Shown here: positions 53,960 to 62,928 of the stretch, piece after piece
How the letters are laid out: the number at the start of each line of letters is the position of its first letter
How positions within the stretch are numbered: the stretch's first letter is position 1
Assembly (NCBI GenBank): GCA_964419255.1
Contig: CAYQOU010000003.1
Coordinates: forward strand, 1 to 64,000
Origin: CAZPHU01 sp964419255
Lineage (GTDB): Bacteria > Fibrobacterota > Chitinivibrionia > Chitinivibrionales > CAYFVL01
DNA: 64,000 bases
Reading direction: 5' to 3'
Notes under the pieces: model-generated
What the model was told of the DNA's origin: nothing
Seen by the model: only the letters and a program-made list of their open reading frames with translations
Database searches by the model: none
Made by a program: the position numbers and the translations under genes

Positions 53960-54931
53960 ATGTCGATTTTTTCACACGCTGCCGCAGCGCTTAATATACC
54001 GTATGGCTGTGACACATTCGGGAAACTTGACTGTGTGATGGTACACACTCCCGGGGAGGAGTTGAAGCTGATAACGCCCGAAAACCGCAGACGATGGCTG
54101 TTTGCCGAAGCTCCCGATTTTCAGCGCTTTCGCGATGAGCATATACGATATCAGACATTGTTGAAAGTCCACGGTGTCAATGTACTGGAATTGTCAGACT
54201 ACGTTTCTGTAAACCAGGATCTTATAAGCACACTGCCCAATCTCACCTTTATTCATGATGCCGCGGTGATATCCAGCAAGGGTGCTGTTCTTTCGAGCAT
54301 GGCTTCCGCGGCTCGAAAAGACGAAACCCTCGTCGTACGGGAGGCACTTGAGAAGCTCGGTATTCCTCTCCTTGTCGAGTTCGATGATTATCGGGACGCC
54401 TTTGAGGGATGTATCCTGCTGTCGCCGGAGACGATACTGGTATTTGGCACCGATCGTCATAAGTATGCATCGGTTTACACATTTATCCGTATGGCTCTGG
54501 AATACTTCGATGACATACTTTTCGTGAATGTTCCCCAAAAAAATAATTTTAATCATCCCGATACGATTTTTAACAGAATAAGTCCGACACTGGCATTGGC
54601 TTATCTGCCGGCGTTTAAGGACGCCTTCCAATTCAGACGGGGAGTTGTGCGGGAGATAGACTTTGCGAAGCATATGATGGATATTGGAATTGAGCTGGTT
54701 CCCATCTCAGAAAGCGAGCAGCGCAGAGACGGGTGTTCGTTTGTATCCCTTGAAAGTGGATTGATCATTCACGAAGACGGGGCTTTGGATAAGCAAACCA
54801 GGCACTGCCTGTCGAGAAAAGGTGTAGAATTCATATTCCATAACAATCGGCATCTGAAAGCGGGATTTGGAAATGTTAGCAGCCATACTTTACAGGTGAA
54901 GCGTGAAAACTATTGCTCGTTGGATTGGTAG
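53960..54931 (+). CDS. Arginine deiminase/amidinotransferase-fold protein with altered active site
   Basis: The 323-residue protein has the guanidino-modifying beta/alpha-propeller: 'VMVHTPGEELKLITPEN' matches the N-terminal 'RPGxE..LTP' of deiminases, Asp100 lies in 'PNLTFIHDAAV', and His199 in 'NHPDTIF' matches the HLDT motif. The catalytic Cys, expected in the 'GGG.xxC' loop near the C-terminus, is Ser308 ('AGFGNVSSHTLQ'). The EGGD motif is Glu149-Gly-Cys-Ile, losing its Asp. It is therefore probably not an ordinary deiminase; binding or regulatory functions are possible. It is followed 21 bases later by the DUF2267 gene. Confidence 0.75.
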   Translation: MSIFSHAAAALNIPYGCDTFGKLDCVMVHTPGEELKLITPENRRRWLFAEAPDFQRFRDEHIRYQTLLKVHGVNVLELSDYVSVNQDLISTLPNLTFIHDAAVISSKGAVLSSMASAARKDETLVVREALEKLGIPLLVEFDDYRDAFEGCILLSPETILVFGTDRHKYASVYTFIRMALEYFDDILFVNVPQKNNFNHPDTIFNRISPTLALAYLPAFKDAFQFRRGVVREIDFAKHMMDIGIELVPISESEQRRDGCSFVSLESGLIIHEDGALDKQTRHCLSRKGVEFIFHNNRHLKAGFGNVSSHTLQVKRENYCSLDW

Positions 54932-54952
54932 GGCAAAAGGAAGGGGGTAGAC

Positions 54953-55393
54953 ATGGCCACTATGACAGGACTAAGCGTGTTTGACAGTACCATACAGAAA
55001 TCAAATCTCTGGCTTAACGAGATAATGGATGAGCTTAACTGGAACAGTCGTCAAAGGGCATATCTGGCTTTGCGTGCAGTCTTGCATACGCTTCGTGACA
55101 CGATGAGCGTGGATGAGGCGGCCAATTTTAGTGCCCAACTACCCATGCTGATTCGGGGAATATTCTATGAGGACTGGCAACCATCCTATGCTCACGTGGG
55201 TAGTATTAGCAGGGAGGAATTTCTCACCCGTATACGATCATACTTCAAGGATGATCTGCAGATCGATGCAGAGCCGATAGTACGTGCGGTGTTTACCATG
55301 CTGGATAAGAAAATATCGGAGGGAGAGACCAAAAAACTAAAGCAGATGCTGCCTGCGCAGATACTTGCGTTTTGGAAGCCTATGGGAGATTGA
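54953..55393 (+). CDS. DUF2267 domain protein
   Basis: The 146-residue all-helical protein matches DUF2267 ('WLNEIMDELNWNSRQRAYLAL', partly quoted, 'LRAVLHTLRDTMSVDEAANF', 'LPMLIRGIFYEDWQPS', 'FWKPMGD'). It is a soluble protein of unknown function often found beside stress or universal-stress genes. It follows the deiminase-like gene by 21 bases, probably in one transcript. The start follows AAGGAAGGGGGTAGAC. Confidence 0.9.
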   Translation: MATMTGLSVFDSTIQKSNLWLNEIMDELNWNSRQRAYLALRAVLHTLRDTMSVDEAANFSAQLPMLIRGIFYEDWQPSYAHVGSISREEFLTRIRSYFKDDLQIDAEPIVRAVFTMLDKKISEGETKKLKQMLPAQILAFWKPMGD

Positions 55394-55804
55394 GAGTGGG
55401 AAGAAAGGATGTGTTTGGAAGTAATCTCATCGCGTGCGCAGCGCCCATCGTGTAACGTCCAAGGTTTGGTGAAGTGCCGCGCCTACTAACCAACCGCTCG
55501 ACGGAAGCCTGACGGAGCGAGTCTTCGAGCGACATGACAGGGCGACATGACAAGCGTTTGATTTCATTAGTTCAGCGCGGCATTTGCCGAAGGTCAAAGG
55601 CGGTACTCCGCCTGCGGCATCCAAACCTTTGTTGGTGGCTGTATGTAAACCACTGCCATTTTTCAATTCTTTGCGCGCGCATTCCAAGTTTTTTCTACCA
55701 TTCCTGTGATTGGGCGCACCATAGTCTCACATTTTGTTTCTGCAATTTGCATAATCAATCGGTCATTAATCTATTATTTCTTCTTATTATCCGGAGTAAG
55801 CGCA
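55394..55804. other. Gene-free stretch holding the palindromic element
   Basis: No protein-coding frame is supported here. The GC-rich palindromic block (55440-55640) is followed by about 160 AT-rich bases up to the FMN-binding gene. Confidence 0.45.
55440..55640. repeat. Nested palindromic, attC-like element
   Basis: Outer arms: CCAAGGTTTGG (55459-55469) against CCAAACCTTTG (55621-55631). Next arms: GCCGCGC (55476-55482) against GCGCGGC (55575-55581). Core arms: CGCTCGA (55495-55501) against TCGAGCG (55525-55531). A separate hairpin GGCGG-TACT-CCGCC lies at 55599-55612, and a direct repeat GCGACATGACA occurs twice near 55530-55551. On the minus strand it follows the FMN-binding gene, as an attC follows a cassette gene. 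The end boxes only loosely fit RYYYAAC/GTTRRRY, so attC identity is a hypothesis. Confidence 0.55.
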
Positions 55805-56170
55805 TTATAAGTTTGCCATCAGCAAAGCCTTTGATGAAGTTGTCGCGCCAGAGACAGCATCTACATCAGTGTTTTGCGCTTCGATAACTCTTGGTATCAC
55901 TCCTTCGGCCATTTTAGCCCATTTACGTTTGCCGTTTTTAATTACCAGGATTTCTTTGATTTTCTGTTCTTCGACAGTTACTGCAACTCGGTGTGACATG
56001 CCAATGTAAGAATAAGAACCTTTGTATGTTGAATCTTTCAATTGAGAAATATCAACAGAAGGAATTTCTAATCCATGAACATGGCGCATATTTTTTTCTG
56101 CGGCTTTGTATAATCCGAAGGAACCACCCACGGTAACTGCGACAATAGCGATGATTAAAGCCGAACTCAT
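55805..56170 (-). CDS. FMN-binding domain protein, membrane-anchored
   Basis: The 121-residue protein has an N-terminal hydrophobic anchor ('LIIAIVAVTVGGSFGLYKAA') and a minimal FMN_bind domain ending in the flavinylation-type motif 'VDAVSGATTSSKAL', where a Thr/Ser can carry covalent FMN. Such domains occur in Nqr/Rnf subunits and extracytoplasmic electron-transfer proteins; this one is a stand-alone copy. The gene and its flanks look more AT-rich than neighbouring genes. ATG 56170 has an AAAGGAG site. AT richness and the palindromic element downstream suggest horizontal acquisition. Confidence 0.85.
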   Translation of the reverse strand: MSSALIIAIVAVTVGGSFGLYKAAEKNMRHVHGLEIPSVDISQLKDSTYKGSYSYIGMSHRVAVTVEEQKIKEILVIKNGKRKWAKMAEGVIPRVIEAQNTDVDAVSGATTSSKALLMANL

Positions 56171-56487
56171 CGAAACTCCTTTGTTGATTGAAAAATGAAT
56201 TTGTCGATCTTAAATACATTGTACAACGTCACTCAAGCATGCTTTGTTACATAAATTGCATTCTGAATCCGAGCTTCCATATTTTCATCAAGAAGTAAGA
56301 GTTAATAAGTGCTGGTGGGCCTTTCTATTTAGCTGATTGCATTTTGATGATTTATTTCTCGCGCGGATTGCGCAAATCATTGCATGTGTACCCAATTGAT
56401 GGTATCAGGTTTCAGATGCATATCGGTCCTCCCAACAAAAAAGGCAGCCCGTGTGCGCTGCCTTTTTCCTATTCATGAGAACGGTTT
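56171..56487. other. Gene-free stretch with HtrA terminator
   Basis: AT-rich spacer between two minus-strand genes. Apart from the terminator at 56437-56467 nothing else was identified. Confidence 0.4.
56437..56467 (-). terminator. Rho-independent terminator of the htrA gene
   Basis: AAAAAAGGCAGC (56437-56448) pairs with GCTGCCTTTTT (56457-56467) around an 8-base loop. On the minus strand the stem runs into a T-tract. It lies 20 bases past the htrA stop. Confidence 0.85.
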
Positions 56488-58065
56488 TTATTCTCCCCGG
56501 TATCGAAATGAGATAAAGTTGGTCCTGCCTCTTCTGTTTATCAACAGCACCACCGAATCCCCACTCTCTATGGCTTGCGCCGCCTGGCGGAAATCCTGCG
56601 CGGAGTTGATCTCCTGCGTGCCCTTCCCTTCTATCTTAACCTGCGTGATAACATCCCCCGGCTGAAGCGCCCTGCGGGTATCGGTTACGCTTCGTTTCAC
56701 TCCCTCGACCACCGCTCCCTGAACATCGGATGATATGCCGAACTGCTGTCTGATCTGTGGGGACATATCAACCACATCGATACCGGTTTTGTTCTCGGGG
56801 TCGACCTCTTCCCTCTGCGGTATTTGAGGCTCCTGAGTGGGTCGGTCAGCCTGAGAGAGCTGCTCGTCGGTTCTTTCGACAGGTGTGAGCTTCACCTTCT
56901 GTTCTTGCCCGTCGCGAACGATTGTAGCCGGTACCGTGGTTTCCGGCGGAATGCGCGCGACCAGGTTTCTCAACTCATTGGCATTGCCGATATTGATATT
57001 GTTGATTGAAACTATGACATCTCCCCTTTTGATACCGGCCTTGTCGGCGGGCTGATCTTCGAATACATCCGCAACCAGAACACCGTCGGTGTTCTCCGGC
57101 AGGTCAAGTGCCTGTCGGGTGTTCGCGTCGATATCCTGAATCGATACCCCTATCCACCCGCGAATAACTCTTCCTTCCGTGATCAGATCGCGCATGACCC
57201 GCTGAGCCATGTTGATAGGGATGGCAAAGCCGATTCCCATAAATCCGCCTGTGCGGGAAAAAATCATGGTATTGATACCTATAAGTTCTCCATCCAGATT
57301 CACCAGCGCACCTCCGGAGTTGCCGGGATTGATGGCCGCATCGGTTTGAATGAAGCTCTGATACATCTCGGTTTGTGCCACCTGCCGGTTGAGTGCCGAA
57401 ACGATACCGGCGGTCACCGTGGAGCTGAGGCTGAAAGGATTTCCGATGGCAATCGTCCAGTCACCGACCCGAAGATCATCCGAATCCCCCAGGTGCACAA
57501 CCGGAAGGTCGTCGGGCGCATCCTGAATCTTGATGACGGCAACATCGCTGAGTGAATCGGATCCCACGATTTCCGCCTCGAAGGAGCGGTCGTCGTTGAG
57601 CCTGATCTCGATCTGCTGAGCCCCTGCGACAACATGATAATTGGTGAGAATGTATCCATCCTGAGAAACAATTACCCCCGAGCCAAGCCCCTCTCGTCTC
57701 CGATAGAATTCTTCGGGTTGTTGTTGCTGCTGACGTCCCTGACCGGGAGGGCCGAAAAAGTCGAAGGGGTCTTCTCGGAAAAACCGGTAGAACGGATTCT
57801 GCTGGTAGCGCACGGTGTCGATAATGGTTGGAATCACCGAAACCACCGTAGGGATAATAATCTCAGCAACTTCGGCGAAAATGGTCCGGAATGTGGCTTC
57901 CCCATCCAGTGAAGGTACATCGGGCTTTCCTTCTGCTCCAAACCTAATGTCTCCCTCCTCCTGTCGTGGTTGACCGTTTGTCCCCTGACAATCGATCAGA
58001 GCGAAGCTGCCAACCAGCATGATAAATGTGATCATGGGGGCAACTGTTTTACCTAAAAAATTCAT
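56488..58065 (-). CDS. degP: HtrA/DegP-type periplasmic serine protease (Do family)
   Basis: The 525-residue envelope quality-control protease has an N-terminal signal ('APMITFIMLVGSFALIDC', with Cys26 a possible lipidation site). The trypsin-like domain has His144 in 'TNYHVVAG', Asp174 in 'SLSDVAVI' and Ser250 in 'INPGNSGGALVN'. Two PDZ domains follow ('GVLVADVFEDQPADKAGIKRG' region and a second before 'ESGDSVVLLINRRGRT'). A Gln-rich loop ('GRQQQQQPEEF') lies before the catalytic His. It is transcribed alone and ends at the terminator at 56437. Confidence 0.95.
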   Translation of the reverse strand: MNFLGKTVAPMITFIMLVGSFALIDCQGTNGQPRQEEGDIRFGAEGKPDVPSLDGEATFRTIFAEVAEIIIPTVVSVIPTIIDTVRYQQNPFYRFFREDPFDFFGPPGQGRQQQQQPEEFYRRREGLGSGVIVSQDGYILTNYHVVAGAQQIEIRLNDDRSFEAEIVGSDSLSDVAVIKIQDAPDDLPVVHLGDSDDLRVGDWTIAIGNPFSLSSTVTAGIVSALNRQVAQTEMYQSFIQTDAAINPGNSGGALVNLDGELIGINTMIFSRTGGFMGIGFAIPINMAQRVMRDLITEGRVIRGWIGVSIQDIDANTRQALDLPENTDGVLVADVFEDQPADKAGIKRGDVIVSINNINIGNANELRNLVARIPPETTVPATIVRDGQEQKVKLTPVERTDEQLSQADRPTQEPQIPQREEVDPENKTGIDVVDMSPQIRQQFGISSDVQGAVVEGVKRSVTDTRRALQPGDVITQVKIEGKGTQEINSAQDFRQAAQAIESGDSVVLLINRRGRTNFISFRYRGE

Positions 58066-58448
58066 ACCGTACTCCTTTCACAAAACTCAGCCATATATTG
58101 AAAGTATGTTGCTCGCATGTGATTTGAATGCAAATTTAAGCAACCATTATGCCAAAGCTCTGTCCTCGCTGTCGCCTGCATGTACTGAAATCATGTTCGG
58201 TGGGTGTAGCTGCCCTCGGGGCGGGACTGTCGGAGCGAAAAAGAAACGGCTCAGGTGACTAACCCCCGGTTATCCTGCCATCACGATCATCTCCGGCAGG
58301 AGCTTTTGTGTAGATGATGATGCGGATATCGAAGGACCTTTGAATCCGTATGGCTTGTCAGAAAGAGAAATGCCGGTTTCCTCTCTGTTCTGAAAGGACG
58401 GGAAAACCGGCATATTTGACTGGAGATACTTTTCCGCACGATGATTTA
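58066..58448. other. 383-base gene-free stretch
   Basis: Upstream region of htrA. It holds a terminator-like hairpin at 58370-58413 and no supported coding frame. Confidence 0.4.
58370..58413 (-). terminator. Hairpin terminator downstream of the membrane protein gene
   Basis: ATGCCGGTTTCC (58370-58381) pairs with GGAAAACCGGCAT (58401-58413) with one bulged base and a 19-base loop. On the minus strand it is followed by TTTCTCTTTC. It lies about 35 bases past the gene ending at 58449. Confidence 0.65.
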
Positions 58449-59750
58449 TTAAAACTGTACGTTTACATGTACCATCGGAAGCTGCATGTTTTTGTTTTTT
58501 GCACTTCTCTTATCCGCCGCAAGCGCTAATGGCAGATTGAGCGCCGCGGGCAATGTCACATGAAAGGAGGAATTTTCCCGTTGCGCCGATTTCTCTCTGA
58601 TCGTGTTCACCAGCTCATTTCCGACTGCCAGCCCCAACCAGCTTCCGGCCATGGCGGCAAGCATATAGGTGGATTCTTTCTTGACATCAGTATAATAGGG
58701 TATGCTTGTCCCGATGAGTCCGCCGGCGATGGCACTGCCTCCGATGAAAAGAGCCTGACGAAACGTTATGCCGGTATGCTCGTTGAGATTCACGCCGATG
58801 TAGCTTCCCAGAAGGTATCCGGCCGTGGATGCACCCAGGTACAGATACCGACGTTCCTGTTCGGTCATATCCTTATCGAAATCCAGCGCCTGAGGAAGAA
58901 ACAGTCCGGTGGCGGCTCCCATGGCACCGGTGACATAGAGCAATACCCCGTTACCCGAGGAGAAATTATGATTCTCCGTGACTCTCCTTCCCACCATCAA
59001 ACCGATGGGCACTAATGCCATGGTTGCAGCAGAGGAGGCGATGTGATAATCGTCCTTCTGCTCCTGCAGCGCCGGATCCCAGCGAAGCAGAGGAAGGATA
59101 TAGCCCAGGGCACCCAGCGTCTGACTGAAATAAATCATCACGGATGCATCACCGAAGCTGATGTCGTCCTCTGCGGCGCGCCATCCGGCGTAAATTCCAT
59201 AGGGAACGGAAAGCAGCGTGCTCCATGCTCTGATCTTTTCGCTGAGTAAAAAGTCCTGATTCTCAGAAGTAATATCATCACTATTGTCCATTTGATCAAG
59301 GTCTGTTGCATAATGTAATAGACGGGAAATCTGGAGTGGATACAGGTATCCGATAGTAGCGCCGTAATTCATTAATGCTGCACGGCCATAGCCTATGTCA
59401 ATATTTTGTGTAAGACCATATGTACCAAAGAGTGTCGCTCCGATTGAAAAATAGGTAAGTCCTGTTCTGGTTTTTTCTTCAAGCCCGCTCAGCGCAATGG
59501 AATACAGATCGGGAAGCATATACGCGGTTTTGGCGGTCGTGGCGGCGATAAGCCAGGTCCGCCCCCGATGGTCGATCGGAGAGGTGGCGTTAAAAAGCCA
59601 CTCCCCGGAAGTCTGGCCGCTGTAATCATCACGATGCGAGGACTGATACAGGCTGACATCGGACAAGGCTGCCGAAGCGAAGTTTTCGGAATAAGCGTCG
59701 GGGGACAGTAATCCCACAATGACAACACATGTCAATAATGCATGTTTCAT
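58449..59750 (-). CDS. Multi-helix membrane protein of unknown family
   Basis: The 433-residue product has a signal peptide ('LLTCVVIVGLLSPDAYS') and about eight to ten Gly/Ala-rich hydrophobic stretches ('GLTYFSIGATLFGTYGL', 'GNGVLLYVTGAMGAATGLF', 'LFIGGSAIAGGLIGTS', 'AAMAGSWLGLAVGNELV'). The family is not recognised; the Gly-zipper-like repeats suggest an outer- or inner-membrane protein. The frame runs to 59828, but the ATG at 59750 has AGGAGG nearby and begins the signal sequence. A terminator follows at 58370. Confidence 0.7.
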   Translation of the reverse strand: MKHALLTCVVIVGLLSPDAYSENFASAALSDVSLYQSSHRDDYSGQTSGEWLFNATSPIDHRGRTWLIAATTAKTAYMLPDLYSIALSGLEEKTRTGLTYFSIGATLFGTYGLTQNIDIGYGRAALMNYGATIGYLYPLQISRLLHYATDLDQMDNSDDITSENQDFLLSEKIRAWSTLLSVPYGIYAGWRAAEDDISFGDASVMIYFSQTLGALGYILPLLRWDPALQEQKDDYHIASSAATMALVPIGLMVGRRVTENHNFSSGNGVLLYVTGAMGAATGLFLPQALDFDKDMTEQERRYLYLGASTAGYLLGSYIGVNLNEHTGITFRQALFIGGSAIAGGLIGTSIPYYTDVKKESTYMLAAMAGSWLGLAVGNELVNTIREKSAQRENSSFHVTLPAALNLPLALAADKRSAKNKNMQLPMVHVNVQF

Positions 59751-60042
59751 AAAAAACCTCCTGTAAATGCCGAAAAAGTGTGTAAAACGATCCAATGACA
59801 CACGCCGGCTTACGGAGGTTTTTTGCATTATATGCAGCTACCCCGTATGCCGGATGTAAATGTATGGGAGCACCGGTACCTCCTGTCATGTCCTTGTCAA
59901 AGACGACTCCTGTCTGAGATAATTAGTAGTGCAAACGATGGTCCAAACACATCGACATGGCAGCTTGTCTCTCTGAGTCTGGCACAGGCTTTGCACTGGC
60001 TAGGCCATCGAAAATAGTGCAACCTTTTGCCAGAGGGGACCG

Positions 60043-60783
60043 ATGGTGACCGACAGACACACTCTCTCCCGCATGCAGCAGGAGCATCAACCCGAAGAAA
60101 TCCGCCGACGGCTAAACAACAATCGTTCAAGCTATCTGGGAGATGCCGTTTTGGGAGGCATGGACGGATGTGTAACAACCTTTGCCATCGTCGCGGGAAC
60201 GGTTGGGGGAGGCTTTGGTGCTTCGGTGGCGCTGATCCTCGGTGTCGCCAATCTTATGGCCGATGGGTTCAGTATGGCGGTGAGCAACTATCAGAAAACC
60301 AAGGTGGAGCGCGATGAGGTGGAGGGGGCGCGACGGCGGGAGGAGACGCATATCGAGGTAGTGCCGGAGGGCGAAAAGGAGGAGGTGCGTCAAATCTTTG
60401 CACAAAAAGGCTTTGAGGGAAAAACTCTGGAGAAGATCGTAGAGGTGATCACCGCAAACAAGGATCTGTGGCTGGATACGGTGCTCACAGAGGAGATGGG
60501 CCTTCAGGTGCAGGGGGCATCGCCTGTACGAGCCGGCGTGTCGACGTTTGTCGCTTTTGTTCTCATCGGGCTTATACCACTGATTCCGTTTATGATTCCG
60601 GAACTGACCCTGGCGATGCGCTTTCTGAGCAGCGCGACCATTACAGCATTGGCCTTTGGGGGTATCGGAGTCGCGAAAGGACTGATTCTGGGACAAGAGG
60701 TGATCAGATCATCCCTGCAGACGCTTCTGACCGGCGGAGGAGCCGCGGCCCTGGCATTCGGGGTAGGCTACTGGCTGCGATGA
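60043..60783 (+). CDS. VIT1/CCC1 family iron or manganese transporter
   Basis: The 246-residue protein matches the VIT family. TM1 holds 'LGDAVLGGMDGCVTTFAIVAG', partly quoted, and TM2 'VANLMADGFSMAVSNYQ'. A cytoplasmic Glu-rich metal-binding helix pair ('RRREETHIEV', 'EKEEVRQIFAQKGFEG') precedes three further helices. The conserved Asp and Met of the translocation path (in TM1 and TM2) are present. It exports Fe2+ or Mn2+ from the cytoplasm. ATG 60043 is behind GAGGGG. Confidence 0.92.
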   Translation: MVTDRHTLSRMQQEHQPEEIRRRLNNNRSSYLGDAVLGGMDGCVTTFAIVAGTVGGGFGASVALILGVANLMADGFSMAVSNYQKTKVERDEVEGARRREETHIEVVPEGEKEEVRQIFAQKGFEGKTLEKIVEVITANKDLWLDTVLTEEMGLQVQGASPVRAGVSTFVAFVLIGLIPLIPFMIPELTLAMRFLSSATITALAFGGIGVAKGLILGQEVIRSSLQTLLTGGGAAALAFGVGYWLR

Positions 60784-60932
60784 GGGGGCGGATTATGAGC
60801 GATGGACGATCAGCTGTAATCGGGGGCAAGAAAAGCTTTTCGTCTTGATACTTCTCATTTCGCTGTTCGCTCATCGCACATCGTCCTTCAACCGTCCATC
60901 AACCGATATTCACTCCAAAAAAGGAATAATAC

Positions 60933-61697
60933 ATGCGAATGAAAATGAAAAACCTGATGCTGCTGCCTGTCGCGGCGGCGCTGATTTTTGCGCAGGATCC
61001 GTCCACCCCCGATGCCGCTGCTATAGTCGAGGCGGCCGATCAGATTATGCGCGGCGAGACAAGCACGGGCGAGATGAGCATGACGATCACCAAGCCCGCC
61101 TGGAAACGCAGCATCTCCATGCGATTTTGGAGCAAGGGGGATGAGTTTATGCTTATTCGTATCACCGCCCCCGCTCGCGATCAGGGCATGATGTATCTGA
61201 AACGCTACGATGAACTCTGGCAGTGGGTGCCCTCGGTGGAAAGAACCATAAAGATACCGCCATCCATGATGATGCAGTCGTGGATGGGCAGCGACTTTAC
61301 AAACGACGACCTTGTGCGGAGTGCATCGATCGTGCAAGACTATACCCACACCTATGTGGGTGATACCACCATACGTGATCATCCCGCCTTTATCATACGT
61401 ATGGTGCCAAAACCGCAGGCACCTGTGGTGTGGGATCATGTAAAGATGTGGGTGAGCAAAGAAGACAGCCTGTGGCTTCGGGCGCAATACTACGGGGAGG
61501 AAGGAGATCTGACAAATACGCTTGTCCTTTCCGAAATTCGGGAGATGGGCGGTCGGAGCATTCCGACCCATTGGGAGATGATTCCCGCCGACAAGGAGCA
61601 ACAGCGCACGATTCTGCAATACGAATCCATGGAGTTTAATGTGCCTGTAGAAGACTCGTTTTTCTCACTTCAGAACATGAGGCGTATGCGAAAATGA
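60933..61697 (+). CDS. Outer-membrane lipoprotein-sorting (LolA-like) protein
   Basis: The 254-residue exported protein has a signal peptide ('LMLLPVAAALIFAQ') and the LolA-like fold of COG2834: 'ADQIMRGETSTGEMSMTI', 'DQGMMYLKRYDELWQWVPS', 'GSDFTNDDLVR' and 'DSLWLRAQYY'. It probably carries a lipid or lipoprotein across the periplasm. The next gene, a LolE-like permease, overlaps its stop by four bases (ATGA). The three genes here look like a dedicated ABC export system whose ATPase must lie outside the window. Confidence 0.9.
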   Translation: MRMKMKNLMLLPVAAALIFAQDPSTPDAAAIVEAADQIMRGETSTGEMSMTITKPAWKRSISMRFWSKGDEFMLIRITAPARDQGMMYLKRYDELWQWVPSVERTIKIPPSMMMQSWMGSDFTNDDLVRSASIVQDYTHTYVGDTTIRDHPAFIIRMVPKPQAPVVWDHVKMWVSKEDSLWLRAQYYGEEGDLTNTLVLSEIREMGGRSIPTHWEMIPADKEQQRTILQYESMEFNVPVEDSFFSLQNMRRMRK

Positions 61698-62917
61698 ACA
61701 TGTATCTGACGCTTGCCTGGCGAAATCTGTGGCGAAACAAGCGCCGTACGATCATCACCATGGCATCTGTGTATTTTGCGGTGATCCTGGTTCTGTTTAC
61801 CCGCTCGATGCAGCTTGGTACCTACGAGCATATCATCAATAACACCCTGAGAATGTACACCGGATATATACAGATACAGGGAGAAGGCTACTGGGAGCAC
61901 CGTTCTCTGGAAAACAGCATGGCAATAGCCGATTCCATAATCGATGCGATCCGCCGGTTGCCCTCGACCACGGATGTGGTTCCCCGCCTCGAATCGTTTG
62001 CGCTGGCATCATCGGGCCGGCAGACCCGGGGAGCTATAGTCATGGGAGTAGATCCGCGGCGGGAAAACGATATGGCCGGGCTGAGAAAGAGGATTCAGAA
62101 AGGCGATTATCTGGGTCAAACCGATACGGGGGCGCTGATCGGCTTGCAGCTTTCCGAAAAACTGAAAATAGGGGTAGGAGATACGGTGGTTCTGATCGGC
62201 CAGGGCTACTACGGGGTGAGTGCGGCGGGCAAGTATGCGGTCGAAGGGATAGTGGAGATCCCCGAGGGCAGTTTTGATGCGGGAGTGGTCTACTTGACGC
62301 TGCCGGAGGCTCAGTGGCTGTATTCAGCCGACGGCAGATTGACCTCGGTGGCAATCATGCTCGAGGGGCCCGAGCACATGCAGGATGCCATGCAGACTAT
62401 CATGGGCCTGGTGGATACGGCCACATACGATGTGATGGGATGGCGCGAGATGGTGCCGGAGCTGGTGCAGTCCATCGAGCTTGACAATGTGAGCGGACTG
62501 ATCATGCTGGGCATACTCTATCTGGTGATCGGCTTTGGTGTGTTCGGGACGGTTATGATGATGGTGGCTGAACGTCGACGGGAGTCGGCGGTACTGGTCG
62601 CAGCGGGGATGCGTCGCAGCCGGTTGAGTCTGCTGGTATTTCTGGAGACATTGATCATCGGGACCGTGGGTACGATCGTCGGTGCCTTGACCGCATGGCC
62701 GATTCTTGTTTACATGAGAGCAAACCCGATTGTGATGACCGGAAATGCCGCCGATGCGATGCGGGAGTATGGCTATGAGCCGCTGATACCTTTTCTGGTG
62801 GAGCCGTCCATATTTATTAACCAGGCGCTGGTTGTTCTGTTTATCGCCGTGGTTGCCGTTTTGTATCCGGTCTATTCCATTACCCGTTTCAAACTGGTCG
62901 ATACTCTGCGATCGTAA
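61694..62917 (+). CDS. ABC transporter permease (LolC/E-MacB-like), first
   Basis: The 407-residue protein has the FtsX/MacB-type layout: N-terminal helix ('TMASVYFAVILVLFTRSMQ'), a periplasmic domain (about 45-265) and three C-terminal helices ('IMLGILYLVIGFGVFGTVMMM', partly quoted, 'LLVFLETLIIGTVGTIVGALT', 'LVVLFIAVVAVLYPV'). The conserved 'RRRESAVLVAAGMRRSRL' lies between helices 2 and 3. It pairs with the homologous permease starting at 62929. Translation is coupled to the LolA-like gene. Confidence 0.92.
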   Translation: MNMYLTLAWRNLWRNKRRTIITMASVYFAVILVLFTRSMQLGTYEHIINNTLRMYTGYIQIQGEGYWEHRSLENSMAIADSIIDAIRRLPSTTDVVPRLESFALASSGRQTRGAIVMGVDPRRENDMAGLRKRIQKGDYLGQTDTGALIGLQLSEKLKIGVGDTVVLIGQGYYGVSAAGKYAVEGIVEIPEGSFDAGVVYLTLPEAQWLYSADGRLTSVAIMLEGPEHMQDAMQTIMGLVDTATYDVMGWREMVPELVQSIELDNVSGLIMLGILYLVIGFGVFGTVMMMVAERRRESAVLVAAGMRRSRLSLLVFLETLIIGTVGTIVGALTAWPILVYMRANPIVMTGNAADAMREYGYEPLIPFLVEPSIFINQALVVLFIAVVAVLYPVYSITRFKLVDTLRS

Positions 62918-62928
62918 AGGAGATTGCG

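Noticed and set aside
55427..55687. 86-codon minus-strand frame over the palindromic element
   Set aside because: The frame is created by the structured repeat itself; the translation has no protein-like pattern.
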